A stretch of DNA of 21,990 nt from a virus: positions 1-21,990 of the IMG/VR virus record IMGVR_UViG_3300025122_005837; one strand, written 5' to 3'. The notes under the pieces are model-generated. The model saw only the letters and a program-made list of their open reading frames with translations, did not search any database and was not told the DNA's origin. The position numbers and the translations under genes were made by a program. Numbering within the stretch: position 1 is the stretch's first letter; each line of letters starts with the position of its first letter. Below, piece after piece: positions 6,301 to 17,700 of this stretch.

Positions 6301-9300
6301 TGCACCTGCTCCTGGAGCCTGCGATGCCCCTCCTTGACCTCCCATTTGACCGCCCATCATTTGGGCTTCTTTATCTGTTTTCTTTTCGCCCTTCGCTTCT
6401 TTAACAATATTTTCTCTTGTTTCTGCTAGCGAAGGAGTTGTAGAGAGCATTGAGCCACCTGCTCCGCCGCCAGAAGCAACGCCTGATCCGAGATCAGATG
6501 TCATAGGTCCGCCAGTCATGTCCTCTGTCTTTTTTCTCCTCAGCTGCTTATCAAACGGTCCTGAGAGCTCTTCTGCTGCACACATCTCTTCATCTGTGAG
6601 CATATCTTTCTCTTTGAACGTTCCAACGCCCGTTTCGTTCTGGTCATCAATCTTGATTTCCAAAACAACGGTATGCGGATTAGTATTAGTTCCTTCTTCG
6701 GGAGGAGCGATCATTGCTTGTCCAAATTTATTAACTGCTCGTGCAAATGCTTTCTTGTTTTTAGGATCTTCTTTAATTTCACTCAAAGCAAAACGAACCT
6801 CGTAAAGCCCGTCTTCTGGCTTATCAAGATCTGAAACAGCATTCTCAAAGGCAGCGAATTTATCAATAGCAATTTCATCTGGCTTCGTTTCAGCTATTTT
6901 ATGTTGAACGAGGGCATTAACTTTTGCCATTGCCTTTTTATTACCAAGTGAATACTCAATAGCTTCATAAACATCTTCTACTTTCACACCGTGCGTGCCG
7001 TTCTTAGCAACAGAATAGATAAGAGCATCAAGATCGGTAGGCGTATCAGCTGAAGCAAGTTTCTTAAAATAAGAAATATTACTTTCGAGATTTTCGAGAG
7101 CTTGCTTTTTATGAGGAAGCGAATGCAGCAAAGTTAAAAACGCAACTTTACCAGAAGAATTATCATCATTTGCTATAGCAGCGGCTCGCTGCAATTCTTT
7201 AGGAGACTTACTATATTTAGCAACAGCATCAGAGATAGCATGCGTAGCGACCTTAAACACTGTATTCGTATAATTCGAGCTTGCCCATCGTTTAATGCCG
7301 TAGTCTTGTTCTTTAAGTTGGCCTTCGGTAATAACTTCGGGAGGACCGACAAAGCGATGAGTAGTGAGAAGCGTTCTCAGCTGGTCTTCTGTAATTGTTT
7401 CTGTCCAGTCATCTGGGAGATTAGCACTAGCTAGGCGGCTAAATTCAGTCCACTGTTTTTCGGTAATAACTTCGGGCCAATCTTTCCATCTTGAAATATA
7501 GCCATCGGTAACCGTATCAAGTTGACCCTCTGTAATTACGTCGTATGACCCCTTGCGTGTCTGAGGGGAGTTACTAGTCGTGTCATCTAGTTCACTTGCG
7601 TCTTTTTCTCCAGAAATTTCAGCTTCTGTAATCTGTTCCCACGATTCATTTGTACGTGGATGCAATTTAGCATTTTCAGACTTAGAAAGTTGTTTTTCTG
7701 TAATAACTTCTGTCTGGGCGTCACTATCACTAGCGGGATTTCCGACTGCCGCAGTTTTATCTGTTTCTTTGGTTCCTGGCATGGCGTTAATTAACTCCTT
7801 GTTGGCCAAAAGTTGTTTTCCGGCTTTTTCCGGATCACTCTCAATCACCTTCTGTAGATCTTCCGGAAAAACAGAAGCAGCGGCAGATCGAATAATCTTA
7901 TCTCCCTTCGCTTCAATAACCATTGTTCCATCGGGTGAAGTTTTATCAATAACAATTCGACGAGCTTCTTTGTCAGAAACATCGCCTTCAGACACTTCAA
8001 TATACGTTTTAGACACGCTAGATCTCCTAGAGAGTTTATTTACACTATCTTTAAGATTACAAATCTTTTCCCTTACTTTAGAAGAAGATGTTAATAAATC
8101 CTTCTTTTTATTTAAAAAATTAGAGGAAAGTTTTGGTTTAGTTACTGAACCCAGCCCAGACATATCTTGAGTAGCTATCCCAGATGGAGTAACTTGAGTA
8201 GTTGTTCCTCCCGCTGGAGGCATTTCAGGAGACATTTCAGGAGTTGGCTGGGGCTCGGCAGCAGGAGGCTGAGATATATCAATTCCTGCTGCTTCAATAT
8301 CGGGAGAGGGAAGTTGAGCATATCCCATCTCCGAAAGCTCATCAACAACATTTTGTACATCAGCCATCGCTTTAACAAGATCGCTAACATACTCCATAGA
8401 AACTTCTTCTTTCTGCGAAAGCATACTTTTAACAACTTTCTCCATGCTGCCCATGCTTGCAGTCAAGTTATTTAATTCTTCTTGTCCTGCAACTTTCTGA
8501 AGGCTAGGAGTGTCATTTCTCGCTCTACGTAATTTATCTATAGTTTCTTTAATCTCAGATATTTTCTGTGTAACGTTAGGAACATGTAAAATGTCACAAA
8601 CACCGCATCTATGACATGCGGGATTTACAACAAAACTATTTTCAATGAATTTGAGTCCGTAGTTATGTTCGAAAATCTGCTGATCTTTATAATGATTTGT
8701 CTTCTTTTCACCTCGTTTTTTACCACAAAGGGGACATGGCTCATCTCCAGCATCTTCACTATTATGATATTCACAAGGATAATCGCCAGATACTTTACGA
8801 TTTTTACGTTCTTTTATATGCGCGCAATATGTATCTGCTGTGGGGGCGCGATGATGGCATACAGAACAACAACTTGCGTCCACCGAGCAGCCCATACTAG
8901 TATTTGAGACTGCCAAATGATTAACACAATAGGTGTGATCTTCTTCGACTTCTATGTCGTAAACAATACCATCAAAATCAACTTCGTCTATTTTTTTTAC
9001 CCTCCTTAAATCAACATTCTCTAATGCATGCCATAAAGCAGGAGGATGACACGACTCATCAGCTTTCTTGTAAATCAATTTCTCTCGTAAATTACCGGAC
9101 GTACTCAAGCCAGCATGTATTTCATATACTAATTTGTGTCCCCATCTATCGTCATCATCAGATAAGGCAAAATTAGACCTGACGCCGATTTTAGCCATTA
9201 AGATTCTTAACTGACTGGCGAGATAAGGAGAGACAGTAGCTGCGCCATAATATCTCCCTTTTACGTTATATCCATCCCCCTCTATATATCCCGCCAACAA

Positions 9301-10527
9301 AGATGCCGTCTTGGATAGACTTAAATGTAAAAGTTTAGGATGTAATCTTTTTCCATCTGAATATTCGCCACATTTATCATAGAACCAATCCGCAATGTCT
9401 TTGCCATATAGGTTCACTCTCGTTTGAGAAGATTTGGGATAAAAATTAGTAGTCGGAGGGTTACGGTGATTTGAAAATACTTTTTCCAATAATTCTGTGC
9501 AACGAAAGGCAAGGGTCTCCAACTCGGTATGAGCAAAATTAAATATAGCACTATGGCGAACCCCATTTCTTTTCTCAAAAGAGCCTTCTGCTAAAAATAA
9601 ACCAATAAGAAACGCTTCGTCTTCCGTAACCCAGTCATCGTTTGATTCGCTCAAAAATTTTGGTTCAACTAAAAAATCACCTTCTTGCAAGTCTCTTGCT
9701 TGAACCTTTTGAATGTATTGGTGATAGAAATCCTGCCCTCTTGGATTGTGCCCCTGTTTGAATATACGGCTAAAGTTGCCCCTTGTTATACGAGAATCCT
9801 TATGAACCATAAGCTCCTCGCCACATCCACATGCACATCCACATGCACACTCTTCTGGCAAACGATATACTACAATATTATGTCCGGCTGTACATACAAG
9901 CGGTTCGCTTATGCCTTCTGTTTTAATTGAATACAAAGGGTAATTATAAGCACGCTGTTTCTTGCCCAAAACTTTTCGTATATTACCGGCCCCAGATATA
10001 ACTTTATCTCCAGGTTGTATGTCAATAATGGCTCTTTCTGTGCCATCGCTCATTAAAACCGGAGCGTCGGCAGGAAAACAACCAGAAACATATTTTTCTT
10101 CTATACCTCTTGCTAGTTTTGGATATGCAACTTTATCAACTCTAGCGATAATAAAGATGCCGCCTTCTTTATCATCATACCACGAATGAACACATTCACC
10201 CCTTGCGTTCTCTACATCATTATTTTGATGATTTGTAAAAATAGGAACGCCGGTAAATGTATGAGCAGCTTTCTTTAATTCTGCTTCACAAAAAGCATCC
10301 CCATTATCGTTAACAACATCTTTCTCTATTGCAAATATTTTAACAAACAAGTGATCTGGATGCTTATCAACAGCAGACTTGATATCAAATCCGCCTAGTT
10401 TAATTTCTTCTGCTTCTTTGACAGAAGCAGTTTTGATCATTTCTGGTAATTCGAATATATCCCAATCTTTGGGATTATTCAAAGGTTCTATCGTGAAACT
10501 ATTAAATGCTATTTTTTTAAATGACAT
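3328..10527 (-). CDS. Prohead protease fused to a very large scaffold-like region, with an intein
   Basis: The 2399-residue precursor should be 2006 residues after intein removal. Residues 1-149 plus 543 onward form a prohead-protease-like domain: likely catalytic His100 in TNHQN and the likely nucleophile Ser544 in TSMGCSVD. A Cys/His-rich stretch follows (C-x2-C pairs, about 550-650), then predicted coiled coil. Six (I)TE repeats lie at about 935-1070, a zinc-ribbon-like CVVC...CNNC near 1450-1475 and an acidic region at about 1776-1910. A second Cys cluster (CPDCPDCG...CPICG) sits near 1910-1930, a Gly/Ala-rich segment near 1948-1986 and MGHE repeats at 2065-2254. Phage prohead proteases are usually 200-300 residues, so most of this is probably scaffold or internal head protein. 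The protease call is from motif and gene order. Confidence 0.7.
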   Translation of the reverse strand: MSFKKIAFNSFTIEPLNNPKDWDIFELPEMIKTASVKEAEEIKLGGFDIKSAVDKHPDHLFVKIFAIEKDVVNDNGDAFCEAELKKAAHTFTGVPIFTNHQNNDVENARGECVHSWYDDKEGGIFIIARVDKVAYPKLARGIEEKYVSGCFPADAPVLMSDGTERAIIDIQPGDKVISGAGNIRKVLGKKQRAYNYPLYSIKTEGISEPLVCTAGHNIVVYRLPEECACGCACGCGEELMVHKDSRITRGNFSRIFKQGHNPRGQDFYHQYIQKVQARDLQEGDFLVEPKFLSESNDDWVTEDEAFLIGLFLAEGSFEKRNGVRHSAIFNFAHTELETLAFRCTELLEKVFSNHRNPPTTNFYPKSSQTRVNLYGKDIADWFYDKCGEYSDGKRLHPKLLHLSLSKTASLLAGYIEGDGYNVKGRYYGAATVSPYLASQLRILMAKIGVRSNFALSDDDDRWGHKLVYEIHAGLSTSGNLREKLIYKKADESCHPPALWHALENVDLRRVKKIDEVDFDGIVYDIEVEEDHTYCVNHLAVSNTSMGCSVDASCCSVCHHRAPTADTYCAHIKERKNRKVSGDYPCEYHNSEDAGDEPCPLCGKKRGEKKTNHYKDQQIFEHNYGLKFIENSFVVNPACHRCGVCDILHVPNVTQKISEIKETIDKLRRARNDTPSLQKVAGQEELNNLTASMGSMEKVVKSMLSQKEEVSMEYVSDLVKAMADVQNVVDELSEMGYAQLPSPDIEAAGIDISQPPAAEPQPTPEMSPEMPPAGGTTTQVTPSGIATQDMSGLGSVTKPKLSSNFLNKKKDLLTSSSKVREKICNLKDSVNKLSRRSSVSKTYIEVSEGDVSDKEARRIVIDKTSPDGTMVIEAKGDKIIRSAAASVFPEDLQKVIESDPEKAGKQLLANKELINAMPGTKETDKTAAVGNPASDSDAQTEVITEKQLSKSENAKLHPRTNESWEQITEAEISGEKDASELDDTTSNSPQTRKGSYDVITEGQLDTVTDGYISRWKDWPEVITEKQWTEFSRLASANLPDDWTETITEDQLRTLLTTHRFVGPPEVITEGQLKEQDYGIKRWASSNYTNTVFKVATHAISDAVAKYSKSPKELQRAAAIANDDNSSGKVAFLTLLHSLPHKKQALENLESNISYFKKLASADTPTDLDALIYSVAKNGTHGVKVEDVYEAIEYSLGNKKAMAKVNALVQHKIAETKPDEIAIDKFAAFENAVSDLDKPEDGLYEVRFALSEIKEDPKNKKAFARAVNKFGQAMIAPPEEGTNTNPHTVVLEIKIDDQNETGVGTFKEKDMLTDEEMCAAEELSGPFDKQLRRKKTEDMTGGPMTSDLGSGVASGGGAGGSMLSTTPSLAETRENIVKEAKGEKKTDKEAQMMGGQMGGQGGASQAPGAGATLPTPPGAMDQAPGMESFTDPAGPGAEGLEGTEDLEPKPPGSICVVCGSSDVDIVAGKGKCNNCSSEMQFKVSVDVTRWANLTPEAEEGGEDAEGLGLGEGEGFELPEPGQEGMGNDMGLAAMVRLQPGSLKKLAEAKIKLGSVSPGNGKINTVALGKGKWYCLDTGTSYKLSYATDLKTKVAYAQWEWTPRTPESDCVSCRRAKSRFTKALKDQSITAEQFDVFDIQKKSETILKMKKAGALKSIKLAGKGEPDVLTQFKAAYHTYGDDFPMEACTERLSRRFGDNAVGLSGPCEGKVLADCVCSSLKKAGMYNTNLAVKLGEVWEDNDGSDCCVEDQIRLGLNIKDAASVCESLKIVMASQEDILAEKIAQFVEEVGLEDEGVEDDLGADPFGDEVTEEVGGEDEVLGDEGLGDEVGGGGKTVTLELPKEVLLELDAAADIALGSDPTDDLGSGDEVAIDVEVEGVPGEEGIEEGIVDDGSPAESIEDVGEVMEEGTGGDCPDCPDCGQPTGTCPICGQEKNPADEGDQYVEGDKKPLLPGIAAGVGAAAGGIAAGAGKAVGGIAEGVGEGIGELAKGDDGTEASGEYPYKEAAHMKGSIGKTQDIQLDLSAVAKAIGMQTKEAGETEIQQQNVQDDENTKPYSAGNPADGGHASEMGHESETVPTGGKPSIPRDNALMGHEDSDLNPQDKPQPHIPSDKGTMGHEDEVGLEGGDARYTGGDEGAGKTNLAASNEEMLEAELRAMNGFGNPKDRLAAMAQKILEAQNKKLEPKKPVADDEDIKPIKDNTSMGHEPKFTADTPTNTETANNSHMGHEKETLGDKPTSPKDHPELPVDNALMGHEEGGEIGPEKQTRDKGTVIAGGDTEKPEVLIESRKLAFSVAAEMLQYDLIEAAQLESKVNELAKYEPAQIQDFRNAIAKQANESKKGFTTESRGLEQPLVINEASSVRNSQDELATKLSSLFSLQKQNDAATETPDFALRQAFQKG
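3766..4326 (-). repeat. Six MGHE peptide repeats near the C-terminus of the protease fusion
   Basis: MGHE occurs at 4326-4315, 4260-4249, 4188-4177, 3924-3913, 3858-3847 and 3777-3766. Several have a similar lead-in: RDNALMGHE, SDKGTMGHE, KDNTSMGHE and VDNALMGHE. The linkers are Pro-, Lys- and Asp-rich and look disordered. The role is unknown; repeated short linear binding motifs are one reading. Confidence 0.85.
7315..7725 (-). repeat. Six (E)VITE(G/K)QL-type peptide repeats in the protease fusion
   Basis: The copies are EVITEKQL, EQITEAEI, DVITEGQL, EVITEKQW, ETITEDQL and EVITEGQL, spaced irregularly over residues about 935-1070. A diverged copy, DTVTDGYI, follows the third. DNA identity between copies is limited, so they are old or selected at protein level. 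Each has I-T-E, which fits the T4 gp21 cleavage rule of cutting after (I/L)-x-E. Confidence 0.85.
8902..10080 (-). mobile_element. Intein with LAGLIDADG endonuclease in the prohead protease
   Basis: A 393-residue intein occupying residues 150-542. It starts at Cys150 (CFPADAPVLMSDG, block A) and ends VSN followed by Thr543. Block B is CTAGHNIVV. The endonuclease motifs are IGLFLAEGSF and LAGYIEGDGYN, both with acidic residues. Block F is YDIEVEEDHTYCV. The penultimate residue is Ser, not the usual His. Removal joins KYVSG to TSMGCSVD, restoring the motif that should carry the catalytic serine. Next to block B is an odd run, ECACGCACGCGEE. Confidence 0.9.
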
Positions 10528-10538
10528 AATATACTCTT

Positions 10539-10598
10539 TTAATATGCTTTAGTAAGTTTTAATTGTGTTTTGCCTGATGCGTTTTTAATGAGTTTCAT
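10539..10598 (-). CDS. 19-codon mini-gene carrying the SGKT/LTKA motif
   Basis: It encodes MKLIKNASGKTQLKLTKAY, then TAA. AAAGGAT lies just before the ATG at 10598. It sits between the stop of the 523-residue gene (10611) and the start of the protease fusion (10527). It copies the first 18 residues of the 523-residue protein almost exactly, at both DNA and protein level. It could be a short translated peptide or a remnant left by duplication or recombination. Expression is not shown. Confidence 0.4.
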   Translation of the reverse strand: MKLIKNASGKTQLKLTKAY

Positions 10599-10602
10599 TT
10601 TT
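10546..10602 (-). repeat. 57-bp direct repeat, copy 1
   Basis: Matches 12130-12186 except for about five positions; the first 35 positions are identical. It covers the mini-gene and the spacer before it. The two copies bracket the 523-residue gene in the same orientation. Confidence 0.85.
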
Positions 10603-10610
10603 ATCCTTTG

Positions 10611-12182
10611 TTAAGATTGTTCTTTCTTTCTCGTAAGCATAGACCATCCTTGTTGTTGAGCTATCTTCAGCCACTCATTTTTAGTAATTCTCAGCACTGT
10701 TTTGCCATTTGCTTTTTTAACTAACTTAAGTTTAGCAGATGCTGATATTTCAGGAGACACATTAGGAGATACATTGGGAGTCATATCTACACTTGTAGTC
10801 TCAGGCATTGTTGCCATAGATGTTCTACTTTGCGTAGCTTTGCGTACAGCGTTATATAGCCTATTTAGTTCAACAGCTAACTCCACGTTACCCATCGATC
10901 CCGTTCGTCCAAACAATTTAGGATTAACATATCCTTCATCGGTAAAGACATCTACACTATACTTTTTAATAAATCCATAAGCAGCATCTAAAAAGGCTTT
11001 CATATTTTGAAGAACTTCTCGCCCCTCTATAGATCCTAAATATTCATCAGAAAATTGGCCTTTCTGCATGCCTGCTATTTGCGCATTCACATTATTCAAT
11101 GCGGCTTGCACGCCTTGCAAAGCTTTGATCTGAAAATTTATTTCTTTAAGCTTCGGAGATTGTTGTTTCTGATAAGATTGGAATGAACGATATGCATCTG
11201 GCTTTTGTACTGAACCTCCGGGCAGCGTTCCTGGTTCATGCTCAGGAACAGGCTGGATAGTAGGCTCTCGAATTTCAGGAAGTTCTTCTCCCATCCTGTC
11301 TTCTCTGTTCTGCCAGTCTTGTTGTCTTTTTTCGTTTTTATCTGTTGTGTTCCCAATCTCTGCTTGGGCAATATTCCTAAGTGTTTGCTTAAGGATATCA
11401 GATATATTAAAAGTTTCAACATCAGTTAACAATTGCTGTGGATTTTCTTGATACCAGAAAAGAGCAGTATCAATTGCATCTTGATCATTGAGTGTTCCTG
11501 ACTTTAATGACTCTAGGGACTCTTGTCTCCATTGTTCTGAGCCCTCTGAGGCATACTCGGGCTGAGATTCAGTTGCCTGCACTTGACTGTTTAAAATCGC
11601 TAACCTTTCGTCGATTAATTTTGCAACTCTTTGAACTCTAAGCGGAATCGTAATAAGTCCAACATTACCATCTAGCTTATCAATTTTAGCATTCCATTGT
11701 TGAATTGCGCTATTAGCCGTACCTCTAACTTCTTCTCTTCTTGCAGAATCTGTCAAATTAAGTTGCTCTACTGTGCCTTCGTATGGCAACTCAACAGGAT
11801 CACCTGACTGCAAATCAAGCAGCCAAAGTTTACCTGGATTGCTTTTAGCTTTAGACTTTTCATGATGCAAATAATAATATTCTTTACCATTCAAGGTAAC
11901 AACATTGCGATTTGTTGGATAAAATACTTTGGGCAAAAAAATGCCTTCTACGCCTCCTACGTCTTTCAGCAACCCTTTAAGTTCTCTGATTTTTGTGCTA
12001 GGAAGCATACGATTGATATCAAGCAACAATCGTATTCCTTCTTCTTCCATTTTGCTTTTAGTAAGAGGAGAAGGAGGCACAACTGGCATAGCAGTTTTAG
12101 TCCACCGCTGCCCTATCTTCTGCCATTCAGCTTTAGTAAGTTTTAATTGTGTTTTGCCTGATGCAGTTTTAATAAGTCTCAT
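10611..12182 (-). CDS. Virion-type protein of unknown function with SGKT/LTKxEW motif at both ends
   Basis: 523 residues. The N-terminus (LIKTASGKTQLKLTKAEWQK) and the C-terminus (KKANGKTVLRITKNEWLKIA, then QQQGW) are two copies of one motif. The middle is helical and Gln-rich, with a Pro-rich stretch near 300-330, and has no enzyme motif I recognise. The ATG at 12182 has only a weak AAGAG before it. It lies between the portal and the protease fusion, so a head-internal or scaffold-associated role is likely but inferred. Because the same motif recurs in the mini-gene, it may be a targeting tag. Confidence 0.6.
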   Translation of the reverse strand: MRLIKTASGKTQLKLTKAEWQKIGQRWTKTAMPVVPPSPLTKSKMEEEGIRLLLDINRMLPSTKIRELKGLLKDVGGVEGIFLPKVFYPTNRNVVTLNGKEYYYLHHEKSKAKSNPGKLWLLDLQSGDPVELPYEGTVEQLNLTDSARREEVRGTANSAIQQWNAKIDKLDGNVGLITIPLRVQRVAKLIDERLAILNSQVQATESQPEYASEGSEQWRQESLESLKSGTLNDQDAIDTALFWYQENPQQLLTDVETFNISDILKQTLRNIAQAEIGNTTDKNEKRQQDWQNREDRMGEELPEIREPTIQPVPEHEPGTLPGGSVQKPDAYRSFQSYQKQQSPKLKEINFQIKALQGVQAALNNVNAQIAGMQKGQFSDEYLGSIEGREVLQNMKAFLDAAYGFIKKYSVDVFTDEGYVNPKLFGRTGSMGNVELAVELNRLYNAVRKATQSRTSMATMPETTSVDMTPNVSPNVSPEISASAKLKLVKKANGKTVLRITKNEWLKIAQQQGWSMLTRKKEQS

Positions 12183-12186
12183 TTTT
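12130..12186 (-). repeat. 57-bp direct repeat, copy 2
   Basis: Covers the start codon and first 17-18 codons of the 523-residue gene. Recombination with copy 1 would delete that gene while leaving an in-frame start that reads into the mini-gene. Confidence 0.85.
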
Positions 12187-12233
12187 CACTCTTATTATTG
12201 GATCTTTCTATAATCTTTATTGGATCACAATCT

Positions 12234-12611
12234 TCACAATAATGGCGCATTGGGAAATGGTGCGTTAGGATTTGACCAATGATTAGGATCATCGTAAAGA
12301 AGATCAATATGTCGTTTACGTTCCGGCAGCTCTCCCGCATACATGCGTCTTTGCAGCTCTGAAGCATACACATGAACTTCATCTTGATAGAATCCTGCCT
12401 TCGAACTATCAAAGAGTGGCGGATTTAGATATTCAGGCATAGCTTCTAGTGCAGATTTTGAGTCTTGTATACTATATCTTAAAACTTCTTCAGGCTGACT
12501 CTTAGCCCATGCTTCAGCGGCTGCGAAATCAAGAGATATCGTTCCATCTGTATTCTGTATTTCAAACTTTGCCGCCGACTTTATATATCCCGCAGATTTA
12601 ATTATTTTCAT
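12234..12611 (-). CDS. Unknown 125-residue protein
   Basis: It begins MKIIKSAGYIKSAAKFEIQN and ends with a Pro/Asn-rich tail (SNPNAPFPNAPLL). AAGGAG lies 5 nt before the ATG at 12611, the strongest ribosome site in this part of the window. No motif or membrane segment is visible. An overlapping 77-codon frame (12179-12412) lacks a good start and is taken as a shadow. Its position among head genes suggests a minor virion or chaperone role, with no direct evidence. Confidence 0.6.
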   Translation of the reverse strand: MKIIKSAGYIKSAAKFEIQNTDGTISLDFAAAEAWAKSQPEEVLRYSIQDSKSALEAMPEYLNPPLFDSSKAGFYQDEVHVYASELQRRMYAGELPERKRHIDLLYDDPNHWSNPNAPFPNAPLL

Positions 12612-12677
12612 TTTCTCTCCTTATTAGATTCCGATTCTATCTCTTCCATTTCCTATAATCTATATAATTAAAAAAAA

Positions 12678-12705
12678 ATTATAATAATCCTTCTTAACCT
12701 CTTAA
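12678..12705 (-). promoter_or_regulatory. Weak candidate promoter in AT-rich gap
   Basis: TTAAGA (12705-12700), a 16-nt spacer, then a perfect TATAAT (12683-12678), followed by a T9 run and AT-rich DNA. It overlaps the end of the upstream gene and would drive the 125-residue gene. A match this simple is expected by chance in AT-rich DNA. Confidence 0.25.
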
Positions 12706-13144
12706 GTGCCTAGGAATTTTTACATCTGCTAAATCAGTTAATGAATAATTTTGAATACCTCTTGGAAAAGGAACTGCCCATCTATCAGCTGCAAAGCTCA
12801 AAGCTGCATGCGAAGTAGAAAAATATTCTCCAGACGGAGCATAAACTTTCTTATGCGGATCATCTGGCAATCTCTTGATACCTGCAAAAAACATTTTCTT
12901 CAAATCTTCTGTTACAGACGGTCCAGCAACAATAAAATAATCACCGTCTGTCGTATAATCATGTCCCTCCCAACGATGATATGCCCCCGGACCAACCTCT
13001 CTGTCTAACCGCTTCTTTAATGGAGCAGACCTCTCATGGTAAAACTCTTCCCACTTAATGCCTCTATCACGAATCCGCTTTCTGCTTTTCTTACTATCCG
13101 TGGGAGGAGGACGATAGTTCCTTGCCAATTTGTGAGATGACAGA

Positions 13145-13158
<14 letters not shown>
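12694..13158 (-). CDS. Unknown 154-residue basic protein overlapping the portal end
   Basis: Starts MGTFNLSSHKLARNYRPPP and contains a basic segment (KKSRKRIRDRG), then RWEGHDYTTDGDYFIVAGPS and a C-terminal SLTDLADVKIPRHLRG. I chose ATG 13158, with GGAG 12 nt upstream, over an upstream in-frame TTG at 13176. This overlaps the portal stop by 14 nt, implying translational coupling. Position after the portal would fit a head-completion or portal-associated protein, but no family is recognised. Confidence 0.6.
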
Positions 13159-17698
<4,540 letters not shown>

Positions 17699-17700
17699 AG

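Noticed and set aside
7580-8170. Plus-strand 196-codon open frame
   Set aside because: Lies wholly opposite the protease fusion, has no recognisable domain, and every supported gene is on the minus strand.
9821-9852. Short tandem repeat as a CRISPR-like array
   Set aside because: Two 12-bp units without spacers inside an intein-coding frame; it is simply the CxC repeat codons.
12179-12412. 77-codon minus-strand frame
   Set aside because: Overlaps the 125-residue gene in another frame without a good start or any motif.
12608-12649. 13-codon frame overlapping the start of the 125-residue gene
   Set aside because: Could be a leader peptide, but the ribosome site is poor and such short frames arise by chance.
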